9,892 nucleotides of DNA from JAWXCM01 sp034408745 (GTDB lineage: Bacteria; Acidobacteriota; Terriglobia; Bryobacterales; Bryobacteraceae): contig JAWXCM010000391.1 of the NCBI GenBank assembly GCA_034408745.1, positions 1-9,892 on the forward strand. The letters are read 5' to 3'. Numbering within the stretch: the stretch's first letter is position 1; every line of letters begins with the position of its first letter. The translations under genes and the position numbers were made by a program. The notes below the pieces were generated by a model. The model made no database searches. It was given only the letters and a program-made list of their open reading frames with translations, and was not told the DNA's origin. Below, piece by piece: positions 1-5,979 of this stretch.

Positions 1-1
1 C

Positions 2-280
2 TTAAACTCCCCCCTGCGGCGGCGGCTGATTCCATGGCCGAGACGGATCCGGCGGCGGTGGTGGTGGCTGCGTCCACCCACCACCCATCGGAGGCACAGG
101 CTGCGGACGGGCCGTCATCCGCTCAGCCAGCCGGAACAAGCCCATCAGGATCAACAGGATCGGCCATGTCCGGTAGAACGCCATGGATCCGCTGTGCTGG
201 TCCAGCACGAACAAAACACCCAGGGCGATCAGCAGAATCGGACCCCGAACCGCTCTCAGCAAACTGGAGCTGTCATTCAC
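2..280 (-). CDS. Small LiaI/LiaF-type (DUF5668-like) membrane protein with proline-rich tail
   Basis: 92-residue protein starting at a GTG (278-280) preceded by a strong AGGAGG Shine-Dalgarno six bases upstream. A longer reading back to an ATG at 340 is possible but lacks such a site and would overlap the upstream gene far more. Residues 13-27 (GPILLIALGVLFVLD) and 38-49 (TWPILLILMGLF) form two membrane segments joined by a short loop, the pattern of the LiaI-LiaF-like transmembrane domain. The same domain closes the protein encoded just upstream, so the two are probably related by duplication. The C-terminal 35 residues are rich in proline and glycine, with a run of six prolines. It overlaps the preceding gene by 8 bp and is the last operon gene seen here; the stop lies at 2-4. 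A role as accessory to the ECF sigma system is inferred from position only. Confidence 0.75.
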   Translation of the reverse strand: MNDSSSLLRAVRGPILLIALGVLFVLDQHSGSMAFYRTWPILLILMGLFRLAERMTARPQPVPPMGGGWTQPPPPPPDPSRPWNQPPPQGGV

Positions 281-1037
281 GGCCCACCTCCTGCACGCGA
301 CCCGCACCGGCCAGCCTGGCCCACAGCATGTATCCACCAAGTCCGATTAGAAATACCGGCCAGAATCGCAAAATGTCGCGCAGCCGAACCAGGTCCAGCG
401 TGTTCAGCAGGAACACAACACCCAGGGCGATCATGATCACCGGACCCACCGGGAAGCCCGCATTCACACCGTTCGGACCATGCAGCGGCAGAATGCTGGA
501 GAATTCATCCACTACTTCGCCCCGCTGCCGTCTTGCCGCCGTATGATACGCCTCAAAGCACATGTAGAACGTCCACGCCGCGATCAGGATGCCGAAGAGC
601 GCTTCCATGCCGCCAGCCGCGCCTGAGCTTTCGATGCTGACCAGCAGGCCGAACACGACCGCGTGAATCAGGCCCTTGGCGTACTGCCCGTTGTAGACCG
701 CCCCGACGCCCGGAATGAAGCCCAGGATGAACGCCAGTCCCGGCGAAACGCGAGTTGCCGATGCCGGTCCCCCACCCGGGCCGTAAGTCCACGGGTTGTC
801 CGCCGTCGCGCCCGATCCGGGCGGCGGTGGAGGGTACGGAGGTGGAGGATATGGAGGCGGTGCCTGGGGCCCCGTTCCCTGCGAAGCGCCGGACGGGCCA
901 GTACCGGCCGTCACCGGAAAATGCTCCTCGCAGAAGATGGTGCCCTGCGCCGGCCTCTGACAGCTCTGGCACAGCGGCTTGCCGCAGTTGCGGCAAAAAC
1001 CCGTGGCTGTCTGTTCTGGATGATTGGCGCAATTCAT
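273..1037 (-). CDS. B-box zinc-finger membrane protein with LiaI/LiaF-like C-terminal domain
   Basis: 254 residues. Residues 3-39 carry a complete B-box zinc-binding set: C3, H6, C15, C18, C23, C26, C36 and H39. A proline-rich linker (about 57-73, PPPYPPPPYPPPPP) follows. Next come hydrophobic segments at about 98-135 (including GLAFILGFIPGVGAVYNGQY) and 146-163, then a two-helix LiaI/LiaF-like (DUF5668) domain at about 198-240. The zinc finger probably faces the cytoplasm and may bind a partner; in bacteria its partners are poorly known. The ATG overlaps the stop of the anti-sigma gene as ATGA, and an AAGGAAGG ribosome site precedes it, so translation is likely coupled. The downstream small membrane protein overlaps its 3' end. 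The family call is firm; a function in envelope stress sensing is inferred from the sigma/anti-sigma neighbours. Confidence 0.85.
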   Translation of the reverse strand: MNCANHPEQTATGFCRNCGKPLCQSCQRPAQGTIFCEEHFPVTAGTGPSGASQGTGPQAPPPYPPPPYPPPPPGSGATADNPWTYGPGGGPASATRVSPGLAFILGFIPGVGAVYNGQYAKGLIHAVVFGLLVSIESSGAAGGMEALFGILIAAWTFYMCFEAYHTAARRQRGEVVDEFSSILPLHGPNGVNAGFPVGPVIMIALGVVFLLNTLDLVRLRDILRFWPVFLIGLGGYMLWARLAGAGRVQEVGRE

Positions 1038-1657
1038 TTTGGTTCCTTCCTTTCACCCGGCTGGCTCTCCGTCAGCCGTGGTGATTCACTCGGCGATACA
1101 GTCCCTTTGCCGTCCTCTGCCGGTGGACGTCCCTTACGGTCCTCTTCCTCTTGTTCGGTCCACTCCTGCAGCCGGGTCTGGACTTCGTACACCAGCCGCA
1201 GATTCTCGTAATACTTCACAACCTGGTCCCAGGACCGGTGCGCCCGGTTGTCGATCGCCGACCACACCGCCGCCGGATGCAAGTCCGATGGCCGCAACTG
1301 CCGCACTTCCAGCCCAGTGAATCGCTGCAGCATGGAGAACGACAAAATCGTCATCGCCATCCCCATCGCAACCCGAGGCTGCAGCAACGGCGGGAACCAT
1401 GCCCACAACGACGCTTTCCAGCCCCGTTGCAACGCTCCGCCCGACGGAATATGAAACGCGATCTTCGTCAGCAACTCCGCCGGGGGTTCCGCATACTCGG
1501 TCCGATGCAGGAACGCGACCGCACCGCCAGCATCGGCCGCCAGCTCCGCACACGCCGCACACGTCCGCTGATGAGCCTCGAACGCTTCCCGTTCCGACCC
1601 CGACAACGTACCGTCGATGGCGTCGCAAAGCAGAATTTCGAATTCAGCGCACGTCAT
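1034..1657 (-). CDS. Zinc-binding anti-sigma factor (zf-HC2 type), membrane-anchored
   Basis: Putative anti-sigma factor for the ECF sigma gene immediately upstream. The N-terminus has the anti-sigma zinc signature: an early Cys (TCAEFE) and, about 26 residues later, H-x3-C-x2-C (HQRTCAAC), expected to bind sigma and hold it inactive in the cytoplasm. A moderately hydrophobic segment about two thirds of the way to the middle (AMGMAMTILSFSML) is the likely single membrane span. The remaining region is charged and ends in a Glu/Lys/Pro-rich tail. I choose the ATG at 1657 (207 aa) because AAAGGTG lies about six bases upstream. A GTG at 1666 would add three residues but sits directly against that site. 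It starts 11 bases after the sigma stop codon, and its own stop overlaps the B-box gene start (ATGA). Confidence 0.85.
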   Translation of the reverse strand: MTCAEFEILLCDAIDGTLSGSEREAFEAHQRTCAACAELAADAGGAVAFLHRTEYAEPPAELLTKIAFHIPSGGALQRGWKASLWAWFPPLLQPRVAMGMAMTILSFSMLQRFTGLEVRQLRPSDLHPAAVWSAIDNRAHRSWDQVVKYYENLRLVYEVQTRLQEWTEQEEEDRKGRPPAEDGKGTVSPSESPRLTESQPGERKEPK

Positions 1658-1668
1658 AACATTCACCT

Positions 1669-2337
1669 TTAAACCGCCACCTTAAAGCGGCGGAGCAGCC
1701 TCGCCAGTTCGGCACGGCCGCGGTTGATCCGAGATTTCACAGTCCCTTCCGGGATATTCAGAATCTGCGCAATCTCGCGATACTCCAACTCCTCCACATC
1801 CCGCAGGATCACCGTCTCCCGCAACTCCGGAGACAAGCGCTGTAACGCGCCCTGGAGTAAATCACTCGCTTCGCGACCGGCCAGCATGCCGTCAGCCCGC
1901 GACGTCACCGCGGTCGATTCCTCGATTCGCGGCAGCTGATCCTCAATCGAATCCGTCGCCCGGTCCTGCCGGGAGCGCCGGTAATGGTCAATCAGCAGAT
2001 TCCGCGTCAACCGGTTCAGCCAGACTGAAAATGTGCCCTCGCCCGCCCGAAAGCTCCGAAGCGTCCGGAACACACGGAGGAACACCTCCTGCGTCAGATC
2101 CTGCGCTTCTTCCCCGGTTCCCGTAAAGCGATAGCAAACCGAATACACGCGCCGCGTGTGCACCCGGATCAGTTCCTCCCAGGCCGCTTCCGTGCCGGAA
2201 AGACATTCAGTAACCAGTTGTAGATCTGGATCCAAGGGTTTAACCGCCGCAGCAGCCATGGTTCCGCCCCACGGGCCAAACGTCCGCGTTGCAGCGGGAT
2301 ACCGCGAATCGAATGGGATTGTGGCGGCTGTCGACAT
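1669..2337 (-). CDS. ECF-family RNA polymerase sigma-70 factor
   Basis: Alternative sigma factor that would direct RNA polymerase to stress promoters once freed from the adjacent anti-sigma factor. Region 2 is clear (WEELIRVHTRRVYSVCYRF, then EEAQDLTQEVFLRVFRTL for core binding and FSVWLNRLTRNLLIDHYRR for -10 recognition). Region 4 ends the protein with LSPELRETVILRDVEELEYR followed by a helix-turn-helix (IAQILNIPEGTVKSRINRGR). There is no region 1 or 3, as expected for group 4 sigmas. I choose the ATG at 2337 (222 aa) because GGAG lies six bases upstream. An ATG at 2367 has no ribosome site, and an ATG at 2259 would remove a poorly conserved N-terminal extension of about 26 residues and is a reasonable alternative. 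First gene of the four-gene operon. Confidence 0.93.
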   Translation of the reverse strand: MSTAATIPFDSRYPAATRTFGPWGGTMAAAAVKPLDPDLQLVTECLSGTEAAWEELIRVHTRRVYSVCYRFTGTGEEAQDLTQEVFLRVFRTLRSFRAGEGTFSVWLNRLTRNLLIDHYRRSRQDRATDSIEDQLPRIEESTAVTSRADGMLAGREASDLLQGALQRLSPELRETVILRDVEELEYREIAQILNIPEGTVKSRINRGRAELARLLRRFKVAV

Positions 2338-2433
2338 CACTTTCTCCGGATCGGGAGCGGTTTCCATAGGCTGGGGGAGGTCCGGCCCCAGGCTCTCTGC
2401 CCGGTCCCGGCTTACTCCATCGCACCTGTCTGG

Positions 2434-2461
2434 TAGAACGAAGAACTATCATGGGAAGTTC
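2434..2461 (-). promoter_or_regulatory. Candidate ECF-type (sigma-E-like) promoter for the sigma operon
   Basis: Read on the minus strand, GAACTT (2461-2456) is followed after exactly 16 bases by GTTCTA (2439-2434). This resembles the GAACTT...TCTGA arrangement of sigma-E-like promoters and lies about 100 bases before the sigma start. ECF sigma operons are often autoregulated, which makes the site plausible, but the -10 match is loose. Confidence 0.25.
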
Positions 2462-2513
2462 GGTGTTTTCGTTACCGCCATATCATAGAACACGTAAGGG
2501 GGAATCTGATAGT

Positions 2514-3575
2514 TTGAATCGTCGCCGCTGGGCCGCCACTACGCTCGCCGTGTTATTTGTGCTCATAGCCGGCGTAGCCGCCTTCCGATTCTCCGGCCAG
2601 ACCTTTCACTGGGCCGAGTTTTTCGAAGGGTTCCGCCACCTCGACCTCGGCTGGGCCGTCACTTCCGTAATCCTCAACCTGCTCACGTACTTCGCCCGCA
2701 TCTTCCGCTGGCAGATCATGATCAAACCCGTGCGCCGCGACGCCAGTTTCTGGAATATCGCATCGGCAACGGCCATCGGCTTCACCGCCGTCGTTTTCTT
2801 CGGGCGTCCCGGCGAATTCGTCAGACCCTGGCTAATCGCCCGATCGGAAAAGGTCAGCTTCTCCTCCCAGGCCGCCGCCTGGTTCCTGGAGCGCGTCTTC
2901 GACCTCCTCAGCGTCGTCCTTCTGTTCGGCTGGGCCCTGTCCGGTACCAACGCCGGGACCCGCTACGGCGACCGCGTACAGCAACTGCTCCAGGCCGGGG
3001 GCTGGCTGGCCCTCACCGCCGGAGTCGCCTGCATCGTCTTTCTCACCTTCTCCGGGATGTACGCCGGTCAGGCCCGCCGCCTCTGCGACTACCTCAGCGG
3101 CTTTCTCCCTGCCCGGCTAGCCAAAATGGCCCGCGCCAGCCTCGACTCCTTCCTCGCCGGGCTCAGTTCCACCTCCAGCTGGCGCGACCTGGTTCCCATC
3201 CTGCTCTGGACCGTCGTCGAATGGAGCCTCGTCTGCGGGGGAATGTACTCCCTGTTCCAGGCGTTCGGCCCGACAAACGGTTTCACCTGGAACAACACCC
3301 TTGTTTACACCGGATTTGTAGCGTTCGGAAGCATCATCCAGCTTCCCGGCATCGGCGGCGGTCTCCAGGTGGCATCCGTGTTCATCCTGACCGAACTCTT
3401 CGGCCTTGCGCTCGAGCCCGCCAGCGCCTGCACCCTCCTGGTCTGGGGAACCAGCTGGCTCAGCATTATGCCCTTCGGAATTGCCTGCGCCTTCCTTCAG
3501 GGCCTCCGATGGGGTACCCTGCGCAATGTAGCCCCCCTCGAAACTGAAACCCCGACCACCACCCAACTGCCATGA
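2514..3575 (+). CDS. Lysylphosphatidylglycerol synthase TM region / UPF0104 (YbhN-like) integral membrane protein
   Basis: Polytopic inner-membrane protein of about 353 residues with roughly eight hydrophobic segments, opening with a basic N-terminus and a first span (TTLAVLFVLIAGVAAF). The family signature lies near the middle of the N-terminal half: FGRPGEFVRPWLIA, followed by AAAWFLERVFDLLSVVLLFG, with the conserved Arg/Gly/Glu and the E-R-x-x-D. A glycine-rich LPGIGGGLQVA occurs near the C-terminus. The family is the flippase-like membrane half of MprF-type proteins; stand-alone members lack the aminoacyl-transferase half and their substrate is usually unknown. The start is uncertain: TTG at 2514 has AAGGGGGA ten bases upstream, while an upstream in-frame ATG at 2451 has no ribosome site. 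Its stop overlaps the nrdR start (ATGA), so the two are likely co-translated. Divergent from the sigma operon. Confidence 0.85.
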   Translation: MNRRRWAATTLAVLFVLIAGVAAFRFSGQTFHWAEFFEGFRHLDLGWAVTSVILNLLTYFARIFRWQIMIKPVRRDASFWNIASATAIGFTAVVFFGRPGEFVRPWLIARSEKVSFSSQAAAWFLERVFDLLSVVLLFGWALSGTNAGTRYGDRVQQLLQAGGWLALTAGVACIVFLTFSGMYAGQARRLCDYLSGFLPARLAKMARASLDSFLAGLSSTSSWRDLVPILLWTVVEWSLVCGGMYSLFQAFGPTNGFTWNNTLVYTGFVAFGSIIQLPGIGGGLQVASVFILTELFGLALEPASACTLLVWGTSWLSIMPFGIACAFLQGLRWGTLRNVAPLETETPTTTQLP

Positions 3576-4054
3576 AGTGCCCCTTCTGTCTCCATCCCGA
3601 GGACAAAGTCATCGACTCGCGCGAAAGCCGCGAGGGCGAGCTCATTCGCCGCCGCCGCGAATGCATCAAATGTGGACGCCGATTCACCACCTACGAACGA
3701 ATCGACGAAATTCCGTGGATGGTGATCAAGAAGGATGGCCGCCGAGAGAAGTTCGACCGTCAAAAAGTCCTCTCCGGCCTCCTCAAAGCCTGCGAAAAAC
3801 GACCCATTGGCATGAGCGACATCGCCGCTATGATTGATGACGTCGAAAGCCGGCTGGCTGAAACCGCCGATCGCGAAATGTCGACAACCGAAATCGGCGA
3901 ACTCCTCATGAACCGCCTCAAAGGTCTCGACAAGATCGCCTACGTCCGTTTTGCCTCCGTGTATCGGGATTTCCAGGACGTCGAGGCCTTCCTCGCCGAG
4001 GTTTCTGACCTCGTCCGCGCCAAAAGGAACGACCCTAAGGCCGAACCGCACTGA
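3572..4054 (+). CDS. nrdR: Transcriptional repressor NrdR
   Basis: 160-residue NrdR, the nucleotide-sensing repressor of ribonucleotide reductase genes. The N-terminal zinc ribbon is intact (C3, C6, C31, C34: CPFC and CIKC), with the basic DNA-binding stretch ELIRRRRE between the cysteine pairs and RRFTTYER after them. An ATP-cone domain fills about 48-138, beginning WMVIKKDGRREKFDRQK and including the characteristic KIAYVRFASVYRDFQD near its end. Length is normal for the family. The ATG is embedded in the stop of the membrane-protein gene (ATGA). No ribonucleotide reductase gene or NrdR box is visible in the window, so its targets lie elsewhere. Identification is secure. Confidence 0.97.
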   Translation: MKCPFCLHPEDKVIDSRESREGELIRRRRECIKCGRRFTTYERIDEIPWMVIKKDGRREKFDRQKVLSGLLKACEKRPIGMSDIAAMIDDVESRLAETADREMSTTEIGELLMNRLKGLDKIAYVRFASVYRDFQDVEAFLAEVSDLVRAKRNDPKAEPH

Positions 4055-4227
4055 TCGGCACGGCAATCGCGGCAGGGTTGAGGCGAACGTCCACTTCAGG
4101 AGAACCTTCGGTTTTCGGTCGGCATTGAGGACAGTGTCATAATTTATACATGAGTTGGCGGAGACTGGTATCGGTTGAGTGTTCGATCCCTGGCACCCTT
4201 CTCCGAATTGGATCTTGTCAGAAGTTT
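4055..4227 (+). other. Intergenic boundary between nrdR and the toxin-antitoxin island
   Basis: Base composition drops here relative to nrdR. The stretch holds an AT-rich patch (CATAATTTATACA, 4138-4150) that could contain a -10 element for the downstream operon, although no well-spaced -35 is seen. It also holds a separated inverted repeat, CGGAGA (4159-4164) with TCTCCG (4200-4205), enclosing a tRNA T-loop-like GTTCGATCC (4181-4189). It is not an intact tRNA. Confidence 0.4.
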
Positions 4228-4242
4228 AGTTAAATGTTAACT
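4228..4242. promoter_or_regulatory. Candidate HigA operator palindrome
   Basis: AGTTAA-ATG-TTAACT, a perfect 6-bp inverted repeat with a 3-base centre, ends just before the toxin ribosome site (GGAGG, 4244-4248). HigA-type antitoxins normally repress their own operon by binding short AT-rich palindromes at the promoter, and this is the only such palindrome noticed there. Binding is inferred. Confidence 0.5.
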
Positions 4243-4253
4243 TGGAGGCGTGG

Positions 4254-4664
4254 GTGTCCCGGCCTGTCGCGCACGATGGAGTTTGCCTGACTATCGTGTT
4301 TGCTTTGCTCCAGGACGGAACTTCGCCAGCTTTGGAGTTTTTCGAAGGGCTGGAAGACAGCGACCAGGCTGGACTTCTGAAGCTGTTTCAGTTGCTTGGT
4401 AATTTCGGAAAGATTAGCAGTGATCAGAAGTTCAAGAAGGTTGACGCTGAGATCTGGGAGTTCAAGAAATTCCAGATCAGGATGCCTTGCGCCTATGCCA
4501 GGGGCGGATTAGTGATAGTGTCACACGGTTTCATCAAAAAGGGAGATAAGATGCCTCCCACCCAACTTCAGCGGGCGCGCGACATTCTCGCTGAAGACGA
4601 GCGAATAGCACAGAAGCAAGCTTCTGTGGACAAGGAAGGAATACGAAAGACATGGCGCCGATGA
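4254..4664 (+). CDS. higB: HigB/RelE-type toxin, phage Gp49-like family
   Basis: 136-residue toxin of the RelE/HigB superfamily, whose members are typically ribosome-dependent mRNA interferases that block translation. Diagnostic features are the early strand IVFALLQDGTSPALEFFEGL, then KFKKVDAEIWEFKKFQIRM (the common K-x-[LI]-x-x-x-[IL]-[WY]-E-[LF] strand). After that comes GGLVIVSHGFIKKGDKMPP (the F-x-K-K-x-x-x-x-P motif of Gp49/HigB proteins), and a helix QLQRARDILAED. The start chosen is GTG at 4254 because GGAGG lies five bases upstream; a TTG at 4242 would overlap that site. Toxin precedes antitoxin, as in higBA loci, and the antitoxin start overlaps its 3' end. GC content is clearly below that of the flanking genes, consistent with horizontal acquisition. 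Confidence 0.85.
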   Translation: MSRPVAHDGVCLTIVFALLQDGTSPALEFFEGLEDSDQAGLLKLFQLLGNFGKISSDQKFKKVDAEIWEFKKFQIRMPCAYARGGLVIVSHGFIKKGDKMPPTQLQRARDILAEDERIAQKQASVDKEGIRKTWRR

Positions 4665-5086
4665 ACACGCTGCTTGAAGACTTCGTCTCTGATCCAGTTA
4701 GGCGACTGACTTACGAGCGTGAGGCTCTGGCAATCGATGCGATGGAGATTATCTCCGACCTGATGGAGCGCGAGCAAGTGACAAAGGTGGAATTGGCTGG
4801 GCGGCTCAAAAAATCAAAGGCACACGTCACGCAAGTGCTGAGTGGATCTCGTAACATGACGCTGCACACGCTTGCTGAGGTGTTGTTTGCCCTGGGGTAC
4901 AAAGCAGAACTCCGCTCCAGTCCTCTGGTGGAAGCGCGACAAATCGGCAAGGCTCCGTTTGCTCCTCGTAACATCAAGGTCTTTCGGTCCAACACGAGTG
5001 ACAGAAACCGACCGACTGCGTCCCGAAAGGGATCGCCTTTGGCTCAAGCAACCGAATCCAGTGATCAATTTGCGTACGCGAGTTGA
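4652..5086 (+). CDS. higA: HigA-type antitoxin, XRE-family HTH with C-terminal extension
   Basis: 144-residue antitoxin. A Cro/C1-type helix-turn-helix lies at about 42-87 (VTKVELAGRLKKSKAHVTQV, then LSGSRNMTLHTLAEVLFALG), matching HigA antitoxins that both neutralise HigB and repress the operon. After the HTH there is an extension of about 55 residues (from SSPLVEARQIGK to the end) that looks polar and poorly structured. Simple HigA proteins usually stop near 100 residues. In TAC systems such an extension is the chaperone-addiction domain, which makes antitoxin folding depend on the SecB-like partner; assigning that role here is inference from the downstream chaperone gene. The ATG at 4652 has AGGAAGGA 11 bases upstream. 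An ATG at 4661 overlaps the toxin stop as ATGA and is an alternative. Confidence 0.85.
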   Translation: MAPMNTLLEDFVSDPVRRLTYEREALAIDAMEIISDLMEREQVTKVELAGRLKKSKAHVTQVLSGSRNMTLHTLAEVLFALGYKAELRSSPLVEARQIGKAPFAPRNIKVFRSNTSDRNRPTASRKGSPLAQATESSDQFAYAS

Positions 5087-5092
5087 AAGGGC

Positions 5093-5629
5093 ATGTTTAT
5101 TATTGAGCAGGGCAGAGAGGATCGAACTAATTCATTTGCCCTCAACAGCCGCGCGGAGTTGCGAGATATCCGTTTAGTTGATGCGCGCATAGGATGCCCC
5201 TCCCGACTCGCTGACTCTCCTAAAAACTTAGAAATCAGCGTGGAGTTCACTCCCGACTGCGCGCATATTGAAGGTTCTACACTATTCGTTGCAACCTCAT
5301 TCACGTTCAAAACGGGACCTGCGGACGCAATCGGGGAACCTGTCGTATTCGTTCATTGCAGGTTCGAGGCATGCTACGACCTTGTTGAGGGATACACTCC
5401 GGCAAAACGAGAGCTGGATGCGTTCCGGGAGGGGAATGCGATCTTCAATTGTTGGCCTTTTTTTAGGGAGTATGTCGCCAGCACCGTGGTGCGCTCTGGC
5501 TATCCCCCACCGCCAATTGGGTTCCTTCGCCTGGCCCCCAGGGTCGAACCCGACGCGCATGAACCCTCGCCGGAGGGCAAGACCAGAGTTTCGCGGCCCC
5601 GGAAGTCGGTAAGCCGAAAGAAGCCCTGA
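5093..5629 (+). CDS. SecB-like chaperone, third gene of a toxin-antitoxin-chaperone module
   Basis: 178-residue protein with the SecB fold pattern. It has an N-terminal strand segment AELRDIRLVDARIG, a central strand LEISVEFTPDCAHIEG, and then LFVATSFTFKTG and PVVFVHCRFEACYDL. A C-terminal helix follows, AIFNCWPFFREYVASTVVRS, with the proline-rich turn GYPPPPIGF after it. This aligns by eye with the C-terminal helix of SecB (LFPYARECITSMVSRGTFP in E. coli) and, from memory, with the REYV helix of Rv1957, the TAC chaperone of Mycobacterium tuberculosis, which is of similar length. The family call rests on these motifs; no search was run. It begins six bases after the antitoxin stop, with AAAGGG almost touching the ATG, so it is presumably translated by coupling. 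The tail (SRPRKSVSRKKP) is strongly basic, unlike the acidic tail of canonical SecB. Expected role: bind nascent antitoxin and prevent its aggregation and proteolysis. Confidence 0.75.
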   Translation: MFIIEQGREDRTNSFALNSRAELRDIRLVDARIGCPSRLADSPKNLEISVEFTPDCAHIEGSTLFVATSFTFKTGPADAIGEPVVFVHCRFEACYDLVEGYTPAKRELDAFREGNAIFNCWPFFREYVASTVVRSGYPPPPIGFLRLAPRVEPDAHEPSPEGKTRVSRPRKSVSRKKP

Positions 5630-5639
5630 CCTGAGGCGT

Positions 5640-5665
5640 CCATCGGGACGGGGCGAGCCCGGTGG
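5640..5665 (+). terminator. Hairpin just downstream of the TAC operon (possible terminator)
   Basis: CCATCGGG (5640-5647) can pair with CCCGGTGG (5658-5665) over eight pairs, one a G-U, with a 10-base loop, starting 11 bases after the chaperone stop. No U-tract follows, so a Rho-dependent terminator or a 3'-end stabiliser is as likely as an intrinsic terminator. Confidence 0.35.
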
Positions 5666-5815
5666 AACATGCCTGACGCGCGCGCTGCAATTTTTCCTAC
5701 ATACGCGTTACTTTCCAGCTTCCAAAAGCATCCAAATACTACAGGGTCCGATCTGCGGGGCGCGGTAAGATTTACCTGAAACGGAAACGGTCTAAACACA
5801 TCTGTAAATTAGGGC

Positions 5816-5844
5816 TTAACTACGCTGACGATAGATGCTATACT
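5816..5844 (+). promoter_or_regulatory. Sigma-70 promoter of rpoD
   Basis: TTAACT (5816-5821) and TATACT (5839-5844) are separated by exactly 17 bases, giving four of six matches to the -35 consensus and five of six to the -10. Transcription would start near 5851, leaving a leader of about 148 bases before the rpoD ATG. Confidence 0.6.
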
Positions 5845-5885
5845 AGCTCACGCTCGGCTCAGCAACAAGCCACAGTTATCCTCAA

Positions 5886-5923
5886 CCGGCCTCCGAGGTT
5901 CTTTTTTATTTGCCTCGATCCGG
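5886..5923 (+). promoter_or_regulatory. Leader hairpin upstream of rpoD
   Basis: CCGG (5886-5889) pairs with CCGG (5920-5923) and CGAGG (5894-5898) with CCTCG (5913-5917). The two stems are separated by an internal loop and capped by a U-rich 14-base loop (TTCTTTTTTATTTG). It lies inside the predicted transcript. A regulatory function is speculative. Confidence 0.35.
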
Positions 5924-5979
5924 CACCACGCCCACATCAGCCCCGGATGTGAGTTTTTTGCATGTTTGAAATTAGAAAC

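Noticed and set aside
4155..4206. A functional tRNA gene
   Set aside because: Only a T-loop-like motif and a short inverted repeat are present; the T-stem does not pair and there is no anticodon arm.
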